In this document: positions 25,054 to 34,021 of the stretch, one piece after another
How the letters are laid out: each line of letters opens with the position of its first letter
Numbering within the stretch: the stretch's first letter is position 1
Source: an uncultured Spirochaetales bacterium
Lineage (GTDB): Bacteria; Spirochaetota; Spirochaetia; Sphaerochaetales; Sphaerochaetaceae
Assembly (NCBI GenBank): GCA_944393005.1
Contig: CALXYO010000006.1
Coordinates: forward strand, 62,001 to 126,000
Direction of reading: 5' to 3'
Length of the DNA: 64,000 nucleotides
Notes under the pieces: model-generated
What the model saw: only the letters and a program-made list of their open reading frames with translations
The model's database searches: none
Told to the model about the DNA's origin: nothing
Translations under genes and position numbers: made by a program

Positions 25054-25710
25054 TCAATCGCCGCCTGATGTTATAGTGAGAATTGCATAACCGGTATACT
25101 GGCCGCTGACGAAACCTGTGGTTTCTGTATTATTTTCAGGATCAATATATTTCGGAGGATAAACAATCATTGACACCTTAAGAGGATTGACAGGCTCTGC
25201 CACATCACCAATGGGAGCTGTGGCAATCTCAATACTTCTCTGGTCTATAGATACATCACTATTATTATTTCCGCTTGTAAAGCCGTTTATCTTTTTATCA
25301 ATGCCTGAAATTTCAACATTGTAGTTAAGCTTATTGATGACGTCATTCTCTGATTTTGATATGAGCATTGTTCCATCATTCATATATGTATCGGCAGTTG
25401 CATTACCAGGCACGAAAAGTATGGATACAGTCTCACCGTTATAAATTCTGTAATCAATATAGAATGGTTCAGAATAAGCTTCATTTGTATTATCATTTGT
25501 ATTATCATTTGTATTAGTTGATGCAAGAGAAAACTTCACACTGGAAATAGTTGAAGCCTTATTCCGGTCATTTGAATCCAGGAATCGGACATAAGAAACA
25601 GCTTCCTTATTGAAAACGATGTCAAAAGAAAAATTGGAGAGTTCATCAGCAGACACACTTAACACAATAAGAACAGCAAGAAAAACAAAAGTGATAATGA
25701 ATTTTTTCAT
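25054..25710 (-). CDS. Usher-linked secreted subunit 14 (with NDNT repeat)
   Basis: 218 residues, signal peptide ending near VSADE. It is the last of 14 tandem secreted genes after the usher. It keeps the array pattern in weak form: an N-terminal alternating strand (FSFDIVFN), a VSYVRFLDS strand in place of WEIGFSS, LNYNVEIS, and the C-terminal strand SGQYTGYAILTIT. Near residue 70 three 12-base units code for a TNDN repeat. It overlaps the preceding gene by ATGA and ends 2 bases before the GntR-like ATG. A pilin-like role is inferred from context only. Confidence 0.7.
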   Translation of the reverse strand: MKKFIITFVFLAVLIVLSVSADELSNFSFDIVFNKEAVSYVRFLDSNDRNKASTISSVKFSLASTNTNDNTNDNTNEAYSEPFYIDYRIYNGETVSILFVPGNATADTYMNDGTMLISKSENDVINKLNYNVEISGIDKKINGFTSGNNNSDVSIDQRSIEIATAPIGDVAEPVNPLKVSMIVYPPKYIDPENNTETTGFVSGQYTGYAILTITSGGD

Positions 25711-26228
25711 TTGCTTGTCACCTCCAGTGTCAGTGTTGCTGTATATGGCTTGGAAGTATCTTTGACATCTTTGATTGGAATTCTTATAAATATTTCACCT
25801 GAATAAACTCTTGGGAAAATGTTTGTATCCTGATTTTCCTCATACACAAAAGAGCTTTGTGACGAAAGGCGAGATGTATCTTCAGATATTGATTGCCAGT
25901 TAATATCGGTTGCAGATGCTGTACCAGGATTCTGCTGAAGCGGTGTCCCTGATAATGTAATTATTATGTTACCTGCTGTGAAAGTCTGAACATAATAATA
26001 CATGTTCGAAATCACAAAAGATTTATCATCAGAACTGTATGTAAAATATACTTCATTTATTTTGTCTTCGGGTTCGATGGTTGAGACAACTTTGCTCCCT
26101 GTAAATCCAGCATAAACTGTAGCATCAACAGTGAATTCAACAGAAAGCGGCTCAAAGCTGTCTGCGGCCATTACAAAATATATAACTACAAGCATCATAA
26201 AGAATGCAATCAGCAGTCTCCTACCCAT
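25707..26228 (-). CDS. Usher-linked secreted subunit 13
   Basis: 173 residues from the ATG at 26228 (MGRRLLIAFF); signal peptide to about AAD. Features of the array: N-terminal strand PLSVEFTVDA, TVYAGFTGS, a central YYYVQTFTAGNIIITLSG, INWQS, and a C-terminal PYTATLTLEVTS. A longer frame starting at 26273 would overlap the previous gene widely and put residues before the signal peptide, so it is not used. Expected in the periplasm or on the surface. Confidence 0.7.
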   Translation of the reverse strand: MGRRLLIAFFMMLVVIYFVMAADSFEPLSVEFTVDATVYAGFTGSKVVSTIEPEDKINEVYFTYSSDDKSFVISNMYYYVQTFTAGNIIITLSGTPLQQNPGTASATDINWQSISEDTSRLSSQSSFVYEENQDTNIFPRVYSGEIFIRIPIKDVKDTSKPYTATLTLEVTSK

Positions 26229-26835
26229 TTGACACAACTCCCAAAGTAAGCTCACCGGTATATGTACCGGCAATCATCGTATCAACATCTCCTATATACT
26301 CTGCATGTATCTGGAGCTCTACACTTCCGACCCGTTCTGATGCATTGACTCCTGATGTTGTACTAAGAGTCGGCTCAATTATGATAAACTCAGTTTCTTC
26401 ATTGTCATTTGTTGCAGAATTCAGAATCACTGCAGGAGTGACATCTTCAGCAACCCGCGATACAGTCCAGTCAATACCTCCATCATATCCTTCCGGAGCA
26501 TTTTCAGGGACAAGTTTGCCATCCATTTTGAGATACAATGTGACAGCAGACGGAGAAACCACATTCCAGTATGCATAAACAGTTCTGATTGCAGATTCAA
26601 TATGATTCTCATCTATTCCACCTTCAGCCGTAGACAACAGAGGGGTTCCTATATTGACCGGTGTTGGATCATCATTTCCAGAATTTACAGGAGTAGTTGA
26701 GAAACCGAATTCGTAATATGAGGCTTCATTAAAATCAAGATAAAGAGTGATATCAGCTTTGGCAAGTTGCTCATCGGATACCGCAAAAGTTGAGATAGGA
26801 ATCAACAGAAAAATCAATATGAACATCTTTTTCAT
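26221..26835 (-). CDS. Usher-linked secreted subunit 12
   Basis: 204 residues, signal peptide MKKMFILIFLLIPISTFAVS. N-terminal strand ADITLYLDF, YYEFGFSTT, the central AYWNVVSPSAVTLYLKMDGKL, IDWTVSRV and the end AGTYTGELTLGVVSNG. Clear member of the paralog family. ATG follows a GGAGG site (AGGTCG region) close to the end of subunit 11. Likely assembled by the upstream chaperone and usher; this is inference from gene order and beta-sandwich pattern. Confidence 0.75.
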   Translation of the reverse strand: MKKMFILIFLLIPISTFAVSDEQLAKADITLYLDFNEASYYEFGFSTTPVNSGNDDPTPVNIGTPLLSTAEGGIDENHIESAIRTVYAYWNVVSPSAVTLYLKMDGKLVPENAPEGYDGGIDWTVSRVAEDVTPAVILNSATNDNEETEFIIIEPTLSTTSGVNASERVGSVELQIHAEYIGDVDTMIAGTYTGELTLGVVSNG

Positions 26836-26848
26836 TTTTCGACCTCCC

Positions 26849-27403
26849 CTATTCTGTCCTTATCTCAGCAGTAAGTGTAGCTGAGTATTTTGCAGGGATT
26901 GCATCAGATGCATCACCTGCGGTTATGACAAGTTCCACACTGCCTCTGTCTCCGATACCATCTTTACCCGGGGTATATGACATGATGACTTTTTCTTCTT
27001 CATAAGTCCAGTTCTCAAATGAAAGATCTGAAGCCAGAGACATAGCTGATGTCTCAGGTATAGCTCCGACACTCAATGCCCATTGAATTCCTGTTTCAAT
27101 GTTTTCAGCGGTGAGCGGTCCTGTGGCCGAAAGAGCGATCTCAACATGAGAAACAGAAACGACATCCCAGTTCAGATTAACTTTTGCAGTACCGGTCAGT
27201 ATCTTATCCGCACTTATGTTCTCATCCAATTCAACAGAACTTAAATCTGTGTTATCTGAAGAAGCAAATGAAATGGAAGCAATGCCGTCAAAGTCACTCA
27301 GGTTCCATGTAACCGGGACTTCTTTTTCCGGCTGTATTTCAGCCTGCACTGACAGCAGCAGTATCAAAAGCATATAGATGAGAACTGTACTTCTTTTTTT
27401 CAT
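26849..27403 (-). CDS. Usher-linked secreted subunit 11
   Basis: 184 residues with signal peptide ending at VQAEI. N-terminal strand VPVTWNLSD, then IASISFASS, LNWDVVSVSHVEIALSATG, IQWALSVG and the C-terminal PAKYSATLTAEIRT. The alternating hydrophobic N-terminal strand is the sort of extension that donates a strand to a neighbour in chaperone-usher fibres. No cysteines in the mature part, so no disulfide as in many classical pilins. Confidence 0.75.
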   Translation of the reverse strand: MKKRSTVLIYMLLILLLSVQAEIQPEKEVPVTWNLSDFDGIASISFASSDNTDLSSVELDENISADKILTGTAKVNLNWDVVSVSHVEIALSATGPLTAENIETGIQWALSVGAIPETSAMSLASDLSFENWTYEEEKVIMSYTPGKDGIGDRGSVELVITAGDASDAIPAKYSATLTAEIRTE

Positions 27404-27436
27404 TCACTCAGCTCCATTCAAACATTCTTCATGTCT

Positions 27437-28072
27437 TTACTCAGTCGGACTTGAAGGCTCCTTTGCTTTCACAACAGCTATCAATGTTGTGGTAAAACTG
27501 TCGGGTTGCAAATAAGACGCATTTTCTGTTGTGATAGTGAACTTGGCCTTGCCGCTGTCCTTCAGTCCGTTTGAAGGATCGTATGAAAATATTTTTACAG
27601 GATCATTTTCTGAGCCGTAGTTTCCACTCTCATTCACAAAACCTATTGATGGAGATTCTACAAACACTGCCTTTGAGGAAGGAACAGTTTCCTTTGAGAT
27701 ATCGGCATGCCAGTCCAGACTCTGGTTGCCATCACCAACAGAAACTTTACCTTCAAGTTTTTTAGAATGCACGCTGACTTCGACAGCAACAGGTGTGAAA
27801 AATTCCCACTCAAGATAGCAGGTGCCTGTTCCTTTCAATGTACCATCACCAGAATCTGCCTGTGTCTGAAGAGGAAGAGCCGATAAGTCACTTACACTTC
27901 CATCTGTGAACTTCAAAGTGTAACTGCCATCAAATCCACCTGAACCGGTAAGATCCCATATGATATCAATACTGTCACTTTCCGGCAATTTGTTATCAGG
28001 CTCAACGGCAAAGATAACAGCTGCGCTGAACAATATCAGTAAAATAAATATTCCTTTCCTTATTCTTTTCAT
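27437..28072 (-). CDS. Usher-linked secreted subunit 10
   Basis: 211 residues from ATG 28072 (MKRIRKGIF), with GGAGG about 9 bases upstream inside the end of the previous gene; a longer frame from 28138 would precede the signal peptide. N-terminal strand SIDIIWDLTGSG, SYTLKFTDG, a central LEWEFFTPVAVEVSVHS, LDWHADIS and the end PDSFTTTLIAVVKAKE. Overlaps or abuts the previous gene, as through most of the array. Confidence 0.75.
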   Translation of the reverse strand: MKRIRKGIFILLILFSAAVIFAVEPDNKLPESDSIDIIWDLTGSGGFDGSYTLKFTDGSVSDLSALPLQTQADSGDGTLKGTGTCYLEWEFFTPVAVEVSVHSKKLEGKVSVGDGNQSLDWHADISKETVPSSKAVFVESPSIGFVNESGNYGSENDPVKIFSYDPSNGLKDSGKAKFTITTENASYLQPDSFTTTLIAVVKAKEPSSPTE

Positions 28073-28073
28073 T

Positions 28074-28652
28074 TCAAATAACCTCCACACCCAAAGTAAG
28101 TGTCGACTTATATTCTCCGGGCAGATTGTGGAACGCATCCGCTGTCTTCAAAGTGATTCCCTCCACAGTTCCATTGGAAGACGGATTGGAAGGAACTCCG
28201 TCATGCGTTATTACTGTGCTTTTCGATGTGGAACCGGAAGATGCTGGCCCTTCGGAAAAAGACACAATATCTGAACCATCAGTAATCTTAAAATCTTCTG
28301 TATTCCATGACACAGTCCATGATATTCCGTTTCCGCTGCCGGTGCTGAGAGCACTTCCCGGAAGAAGATACACAGTTACTTTCGTAGGAGCTGTGATTTC
28401 CCACCAGATATCAACAGTGGCAGATGCTGTGAAAGCATTCCTTTCTGTATATGAATCTGTCTTGAGCGTGATATTCTCAATTTTCTGATCTCTGCTTCCG
28501 AATCCGAATTCGGCAACATAATAATCCGCAATAGCACTTAAATCCCAGCTCACGGGAAGCTCAGCGGGGCTGTCCTTGCTGTAACTCTGTGTTGCACAGA
28601 AGCAAGGGCTTATTATCAGAATCAGAATCAGGAACAGTACAGAGAACTTCAT
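28074..28652 (-). CDS. Usher-linked secreted subunit 9
   Basis: 192 residues with a signal peptide ending at CFCAT. N-terminal strand LPVSWDLSAI, YVAEFGFGS, central VDIWWEITAPTKVTVYLLPGSAL, ISWTVSWN and the C-terminal LPGEYKSTLTLGVEV. The pattern (W-strand, then a hydrophobic beta hairpin, then I-x-W-x-x-S-W) matches the four most similar members that precede it. Confidence 0.75.
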   Translation of the reverse strand: MKFSVLFLILILIISPCFCATQSYSKDSPAELPVSWDLSAIADYYVAEFGFGSRDQKIENITLKTDSYTERNAFTASATVDIWWEITAPTKVTVYLLPGSALSTGSGNGISWTVSWNTEDFKITDGSDIVSFSEGPASSGSTSKSTVITHDGVPSNPSSNGTVEGITLKTADAFHNLPGEYKSTLTLGVEVI

Positions 28653-28667
28653 TTCAATATCCTTTCA

Positions 28668-29318
28668 TCATTCTCCAACCGGAGATATCGTGAGAGTAAG
28701 GTTTGCAGCATAGCTTGCCGGTTTTACTCCATCGATATCCTGAGTTGTGATAGTCAACAGTGCTGAGTCGACCTCACGGGAAGTGTCAAGTACTTCACGA
28801 GTGAAAACGGGCTTTGCAGTATTATAGTCCACAGCATCTTGTTCGCTGATATTATAAGGATCTGTCGTACCAAGAACAGATTCACCCGAAACTGGTTCAT
28901 CACCTGAGACAGATGGAGTCCAGCTGACTTCCCAGTTCATGTATTCAGTAGAGGAAGTACTTTCGCCTTCCTGATATGTTCCTTCCAGAGGGCCATCTGC
29001 ACTAAGTGTTATATTAAGTTTCTGTCCACCCTTAATGATCCAGTAAACATATAAATTGTTAACAAGACCGCCGTGATTTTCAATCAAACCAAGAGCAATG
29101 GGTGAAACTGCATGAGTAACAGTTTCACTTTTTTTAAGATTGGTAACATCTGACGCAAAGCCTATTTCCCATGTTGAATTTCCTCCGGTTCCAGTCAGAT
29201 CAAATTTGATTTCAACCCTGTCTTCTGCAGGCTTATCCAATTGATTACCAGATTGTTCAGCAAACACAGGAATCAGGAAAAAACCACAGACAGCAAGAAT
29301 TGCAATAAGTTTTTTCAT
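28668..29318 (-). CDS. Usher-linked secreted subunit 8 (YWIIKG subgroup)
   Basis: 216 residues, signal peptide to VFAEQ. Belongs to the tightest subgroup of the array: N-terminal strand RVEIKFDLTGTGG, TWEIGFAS, LYVYWIIKGGQKLNITLSADG, MNWEVSWTP and the end PASYAANLTLTIS. The subgroup members differ most in the loops between these strands. Gap of 15 bases to the next gene. Confidence 0.78.
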   Translation of the reverse strand: MKKLIAILAVCGFFLIPVFAEQSGNQLDKPAEDRVEIKFDLTGTGGNSTWEIGFASDVTNLKKSETVTHAVSPIALGLIENHGGLVNNLYVYWIIKGGQKLNITLSADGPLEGTYQEGESTSSTEYMNWEVSWTPSVSGDEPVSGESVLGTTDPYNISEQDAVDYNTAKPVFTREVLDTSREVDSALLTITTQDIDGVKPASYAANLTLTISPVGE

Positions 29319-29319
29319 A

Positions 29320-29964
29320 TTATACCCCTTCTTTATGTGTAATTGTCAGGACAAGATTGCCTGAATATGAATCAGCAACGGCGTTTTCAATATTCTGGGT
29401 AACAATGTTCAGCGGCATGACATCTGCATCAATTGTTTTTCCACTCTCTGACTCATGAACAGGTTGCGCATCATAGCTAATGCTCTGTTGACCATCTGTA
29501 TATTCGGTTTCTGATCCTATTGTGGTAGATGGACTATCACCCCAGGAAATTGCCCAGTTTATCTTGTTTGAATCAGTATTACCAGTCATTACACCTCCTG
29601 CTCCAAGAGAAATCTCAAGCTGGGAAGGATTTCCTTTTATAATCCAGTAAACACCAACATTTCCTTCAGGCACACCCTGTGATGACTGAGCACCTTCGCC
29701 ATACTTAAGTGGAATTGAATTGATTTTCTCAACAGGATTTTCAGCATCCAGATTAACATCTGCACTGCTTGTAAATCCGATTTCCCAGCTATATTGAGCA
29801 TTATCTCCGGTACCGGAAATATTGAATGTCACGGGGACAGTCGCACTGTTTGAACCTTCGCTAGGTGGTATTTCTGTTCCAGATACAGAAGAAACTGCAT
29901 ACATGCTAAATCCTGTGGAAAGCAGTATTAAAACAAATACAAGTATGTTCTTTTTCATAATCAA
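29320..29964 (-). CDS. Usher-linked secreted subunit 7 (YWIIKG subgroup)
   Basis: 214 residues; a second ATG at 29958 (MKKNILVF) is also possible. Signal peptide to about MYAVS. N-terminal strand VPVTFNISGTG, YSWEIGFTSS, GVYWIIKGNPSQLEISLGAGG, INWAISWGD and the end ADSYSGNLVLTITH. Only one base separates its stop from the next start. Confidence 0.78.
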   Translation of the reverse strand: MIMKKNILVFVLILLSTGFSMYAVSSVSGTEIPPSEGSNSATVPVTFNISGTGDNAQYSWEIGFTSSADVNLDAENPVEKINSIPLKYGEGAQSSQGVPEGNVGVYWIIKGNPSQLEISLGAGGVMTGNTDSNKINWAISWGDSPSTTIGSETEYTDGQQSISYDAQPVHESESGKTIDADVMPLNIVTQNIENAVADSYSGNLVLTITHKEGV

Positions 29965-29973
29965 TCTCTCCTT

Positions 29974-30615
29974 TCATCCATTAGTAGTCGCGTCTTCAAT
30001 TGTCAGGATAAGTTTTGCCTGATAACTCTCTGCCTTCTTGTTTGAGAAATCCTCTGTGGAAATTTCAAGCTTGACAGAACCGGAATCACCACTATTCATA
30101 GTCCCGTCTTCACCCTTTTTCCTAGTGTGAACGTTCTTGGCAGAATAATCAGCTGATTCATCTTCTGCCGTGTTTGTACCAATTGTCTGACGAGTACCTT
30201 CCTTATCAGTCCAGTCTATCTTCCAATTAATAGTCTCTCCGCTGTCTGCCGTTGTACTTGTCAAAGCACCGTCAGCAGAAAGCGAGATTTTCAGCTCCTG
30301 ACCACCTTTGATGATCCAGTACACATACACAGGTTCATCATCTTCTGCTCTCATTTCACCATCTGATAATTTGAGAGCTGTACTTGGAAGTGGAGTCGGA
30401 CTTGTGGCTGATTTAACCTCTTCAGATGAGAACCCGATTTCCCAGTAATTTGCAGAAGATGAACCACCTGAAAGATCAAGAGTGACAAGAGCTGTTGCTT
30501 TACCATCTTTATCACCAGAATTTTCACTATGATCACTACCTGCTTTGCCTTCTTCTGCCCAGACAATAGAACATGCAAGAAGCAGTGAAAGCATGATAAT
30601 CAGAATTTTTTTCAT
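29974..30615 (-). CDS. Usher-linked secreted subunit 6 (YWIIKG subgroup)
   Basis: 213 residues, signal peptide to VWAEE. N-terminal strand ATALVTLDLSGG, YWEIGFSSE, VYVYWIIKGGQELKISLSADG, INWKIDWTD and the C-terminal AESYQAKLILTIED. The mature N-terminus is a charged, low-complexity stretch (KAGSDHSENSGDKDG), possibly a flexible linker between subunits. Confidence 0.78.
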   Translation of the reverse strand: MKKILIIMLSLLLACSIVWAEEGKAGSDHSENSGDKDGKATALVTLDLSGGSSSANYWEIGFSSEEVKSATSPTPLPSTALKLSDGEMRAEDDEPVYVYWIIKGGQELKISLSADGALTSTTADSGETINWKIDWTDKEGTRQTIGTNTAEDESADYSAKNVHTRKKGEDGTMNSGDSGSVKLEISTEDFSNKKAESYQAKLILTIEDATTNG

Positions 30616-30638
30616 TTTTATTCCCCTTTATATATTTG

Positions 30639-31289
30639 TCAGCTATTTGATTCTCCACTCTGTGAAGCATCAACTGCTGTTATGATCAGTTTCAGTGTAC
30701 CTGTGTATGTACCGGGAGCAGCTGAGAGAATGTTTGAAGTCTCAATATTGATTTTCTCGGCACCGACCTCTCCATAAGCATTGACTGTTGTTCTGTCGAG
30801 TATCTCGTCACCAGTATCATCGTAATTTGAAGAGCCGCCAATTGTTTTCTCCTCACCCCATGAAGCAGTCCAGTCAATTGCTTTTTCATCAGTATTTTTA
30901 AGTGCAGACGGCATTGCAAGATCGATTGTCAGCCCCTGCGCACTCTTGATGATCCAATAAACATACAGATCATCAGGTCCTGTTGCAGTTGACTCTCCAA
31001 GAGTGAGAGAAAGAGAATCTATCTGATTAGGTCCTTCATAACTGCCGTCCTGCTTTGCATAGCTATTTTCATTGAAACCTGACAGATCAGCTCCTGATGA
31101 AAAACCGACTTCAACTGAATAAAGCGGCTTATAACCTTCTTCCTGACTGTCAGAAAGATCCAGCACAACGTTGAGAGTTGCGCTTTCTGATCCACTCAAT
31201 CTCTTATCTGAATAAAATTTTCCTTCCCCTTCAGCAAACAGCGGAGCTGCAAGCAAAGCGATAATCATGACAACTAAAAACTTTTTCAT
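30639..31289 (-). CDS. Usher-linked secreted subunit 5 (YWIIKG subgroup)
   Basis: 216 residues from ATG 31289 (MKKFLVVM), since the signal peptide begins there; the frame is open from 31319. Signal peptide to LFAEG. N-terminal strand ATLNVVLDLSD, YSVEVGFSSG, LYVYWIIKSAQGLTIDLAMPS, IDWTASWG and the end PGTYTGTLKLIIT. First of the ten-member paralog run, after three genes of different type. Confidence 0.78.
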   Translation of the reverse strand: MKKFLVVMIIALLAAPLFAEGEGKFYSDKRLSGSESATLNVVLDLSDSQEEGYKPLYSVEVGFSSGADLSGFNENSYAKQDGSYEGPNQIDSLSLTLGESTATGPDDLYVYWIIKSAQGLTIDLAMPSALKNTDEKAIDWTASWGEEKTIGGSSNYDDTGDEILDRTTVNAYGEVGAEKINIETSNILSAAPGTYTGTLKLIITAVDASQSGESNS

Positions 31290-31315
31290 ATTGTTCCCCT
31301 TATTTATTTTTATTT

Positions 31316-31897
31316 TCATAAAGTATTCATCCTCAAAGTCAGCAACGCTGAGTACTCCCCGGGTTCCGGATCAAGTCCGGGATTCCACGAAAGAAAAACA
31401 TCCGCAACAGGTTCTCCGCGACGCGGGCCGGCTGAAGGGACAAAGACGGTGACTAAAGAATTGCTTATTTCAGCAACATATATGTCATCATCAGTTTCAC
31501 TGTCTGTCAGCTTGATTTCTATGGGAAGCGTGTTGCCATTTTCATCATACCACCCTATTCCGGCATCAGCTTCAATCGTGAATGTATAGTTATCAATCTG
31601 ATTGCCGTAATAAATCAGAGTCAAACTGAACTCATTCAGCCCGATTTCCATATCTCCCAAATCTATGAGTGTCTTCTCAGAAATCAGATAATCATCTGCC
31701 CTGTCAGTCTGAAGTGAGAAATATATTCTGTCCATGTGCAGTGCATCCTGCGGAAAGACAATACCATAATCCTCGGGAACTTCTGCATTCACAACAAGGC
31801 TTTCGGTCTTCATCTCTATCTCATCTGCCGCCATAGCACAGCCTGCACAAAGGATGAATAATACAAAAGTGAAAAATATCAGACGTTTTCCCATCAT
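31316..31897 (-). CDS. Usher-linked secreted protein 4
   Basis: 193 residues with a signal peptide ending at CAMAA. It does not show the central YWIIKG-type pattern, but has a beta-rich body (VVNAEVPEDYGIVF, EFSLTLIYYG, DNYTFTIEADAGIGWYDENG) and the same last strand, PGEYSALLTLRMNT. It stands between the large protein 3 and the paralog run and could be a tip or adaptor subunit; this is inferred from position. Confidence 0.65.
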   Translation of the reverse strand: MMGKRLIFFTFVLFILCAGCAMAADEIEMKTESLVVNAEVPEDYGIVFPQDALHMDRIYFSLQTDRADDYLISEKTLIDLGDMEIGLNEFSLTLIYYGNQIDNYTFTIEADAGIGWYDENGNTLPIEIKLTDSETDDDIYVAEISNSLVTVFVPSAGPRRGEPVADVFLSWNPGLDPEPGEYSALLTLRMNTL

Positions 31898-31903
31898 TCC
31901 TCC

Positions 31904-33280
31904 TTACACCACCTTTTCATTCGCTATGACATGAATATAGACAGTACCTGTATAACGGCCTTCCAGCATCACATTCGTTCCCTGATCCATCATAACCTCT
32001 ATCTCACCGTTGTAGAGATAATAGCTTCTGTCATCTGTATTGTGATCTAATCTACCATCAACTTTTGCAGGCTTAATGGCACTTACGGAATCATCTACAA
32101 CTTTATCCTCAGTGGCGGTACCATCAAAAACACAGCTCGTTGTTCCACCATCTGCATTCAGATTTCTTATTCTCACATCAAAGCCTATACTGTTCGTCTG
32201 GGTAAGAGGCGTATTGAATGTCACACTCTCATGAACAAGCCGGAATTCATCTGCTTTCGCAGGGTTAGGAATATTGCTGGACGATGCGAAAATGATCGGA
32301 TCACTTAATTTCTTTGTACTACCTGTAACCGCTGCAGTGCTCAGCATGAAATCAAGAGAGCCTACAGGCACCCATGATCCCCTGTCCTCTGTAATGCTCA
32401 GATGAGCGGCAGTTGAATACGGATTTACCAGAAGTGAACATGTGGACTCTTTCGGCTGATTGTCGTCCTTGTCATATGAGCCGGAGAATGGAATTGTGAT
32501 TGACTCAAACTTCCCGCCGTATTCCATTGTTATTGTTACGAGAGCCGTGTAATCATCCGCTTCAATAAGGGGATAGACAACATTGTTGTATGTCACAGTA
32601 TCATTGAATGTATTGACAGTTCCGGGAAGGACAAGAACTATATCGGCCCAGATATCCCGCCCTATGTTACTTCTTGTCCAGTGAGGAACTACTAAGGTGC
32701 CTAGACCACCCTCTTCATCATACTCTAATCTATCACTACGGATTGGAACTGTCGTTTTTGGAGCAGTATCACTTACAAAATCATTATAGTCTATATAATG
32801 AGATCCATGTTGATTGCCATTTGAAAGATCCTCAAGTCTCTCGCTTGAACCCAAATAAGTCTCTTCCTTTCTATCACAATAATCAGCATCCTTCCAGAAC
32901 AAATGAAGCTCAAATGGAAATTTGAAAGCAGGATTGCTCTGAGATACAAAAAACATACCATTAGGACAGGAAACAGTTACTGTAACTTCTTTATATTTTT
33001 CCAGATCTTCATTTGTGACACGCTGAAGTTCTGCAATTGCAACTATTTCTGCATTTGAGTATTTACCGGGAGCCGTGCATACTCCGTTGACTAGATTATT
33101 ACCACTAAATGCACTTCCCTCCTCATAATCCCACTCGCCATTGTTTGTCTTGTAATATTCATTTGCAAGTGGTACATCAAAAGACCCCTCAAACGGAACA
33201 ATCATCATTGACTTGAAAGCCCAAAGAGGAAGTGAAAATATAAGAATTAATATTATTGCAAACAGTATTTTTCTCTTCAT
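31904..33280 (-). CDS. Usher-linked large secreted protein 3, candidate tip protein
   Basis: 458 residues from ATG 33280 (MKRKILFAII); the frame is open from 33307 but the signal peptide (to LWAFK) begins at the later Met. It is twice as long as the other subunits and appears to have two beta-rich halves: one around FPFELHLFWKDADYC and TVPIRSDRLEYDEEGG, the other from AALVTITMEYGG-like strands to the end. The last strand, LEGRYTGTVYIHVI, matches the ending of the whole array. Two-domain subunits in chaperone-usher systems are usually tip adhesins, with a receptor domain first and a pilin domain last. No lectin motif was recognised, so this is a hypothesis. Confidence 0.65.
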   Translation of the reverse strand: MKRKILFAIILILIFSLPLWAFKSMMIVPFEGSFDVPLANEYYKTNNGEWDYEEGSAFSGNNLVNGVCTAPGKYSNAEIVAIAELQRVTNEDLEKYKEVTVTVSCPNGMFFVSQSNPAFKFPFELHLFWKDADYCDRKEETYLGSSERLEDLSNGNQHGSHYIDYNDFVSDTAPKTTVPIRSDRLEYDEEGGLGTLVVPHWTRSNIGRDIWADIVLVLPGTVNTFNDTVTYNNVVYPLIEADDYTALVTITMEYGGKFESITIPFSGSYDKDDNQPKESTCSLLVNPYSTAAHLSITEDRGSWVPVGSLDFMLSTAAVTGSTKKLSDPIIFASSSNIPNPAKADEFRLVHESVTFNTPLTQTNSIGFDVRIRNLNADGGTTSCVFDGTATEDKVVDDSVSAIKPAKVDGRLDHNTDDRSYYLYNGEIEVMMDQGTNVMLEGRYTGTVYIHVIANEKVV

Positions 33281-33284
33281 ATCC

Positions 33285-34007
33285 TCACTCCTGCGACACC
33301 ATTTCAATCAATACCCAAGCAGTATAGTTACCGGCCGGTATGCTTGTACTGTCAGCATTCCCTTTTTCTTTGTAGATCAGCTCTGTAGAGACCTCGTCAA
33401 ACTGGAAGTAAATCCCCCCGTCAAGACTTCCGATATATGACATATTCTCCTCATTTGAAAAATCAGCAGATACTTCCGCAAACGGGTCAACTTCATATAT
33501 GTTTGCATATCCACTGTCCGGATTATCACTCCTCACAACGGTGACAGGATCATTATCCTTCATCGGTATATTGAAATATTCCGTATTAAGCGGAATCTCG
33601 TCACCGCCTGCATTTGTGTACCCGGCAAGATATGTGAAATGAAGATAATAACTAAGTTCACTGGAATTTTTTGAAACATGCTTCATCGGATTTACAGATA
33701 TCCTCAGTTTCACTTTCGTATTTGAAATCAAACTCCAGTTAGCGATAAGACGTCCGTTCTCACTGCCCGGGATAACTTTCCCATTTTCATCCGTTATAGT
33801 TGAGAGAACATAACTCTCCTCAATGTTGAAAGGCATTCCCTGAATATAAGACTGTCCCTGAGCAGGAATCGGCGTGACACTGACATATGCAACCTGACCG
33901 TAAGCTGCCTGAAGCTCGAGAGGTTTGGACATCTGATGGATATATTCGCTGTGAAGCATGAAAATGCCTGAAAGCAGAATCATCAATGTTAGACAAAACT
34001 TCTTCAT
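33285..34007 (-). CDS. Usher-linked secreted protein 2
   Basis: 240 residues, signal peptide to MLHSE. Beta-rich: YGQVAYVSVTPIP, LIANWSLISNTKVKLRISVNP, LSYYLHFTYLAG, then the common last strand PAGNYTAWVLIEMVS. The part NWSLISNTKVKLRISV matches the position of the YWIIKGGQ strand in the main paralogs, so it is a distant member. The next ATG lies 4 bases after its stop. Confidence 0.68.
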   Translation of the reverse strand: MKKFCLTLMILLSGIFMLHSEYIHQMSKPLELQAAYGQVAYVSVTPIPAQGQSYIQGMPFNIEESYVLSTITDENGKVIPGSENGRLIANWSLISNTKVKLRISVNPMKHVSKNSSELSYYLHFTYLAGYTNAGGDEIPLNTEYFNIPMKDNDPVTVVRSDNPDSGYANIYEVDPFAEVSADFSNEENMSYIGSLDGGIYFQFDEVSTELIYKEKGNADSTSIPAGNYTAWVLIEMVSQE

Positions 34008-34021
34008 CTCCTCACCTCCTC

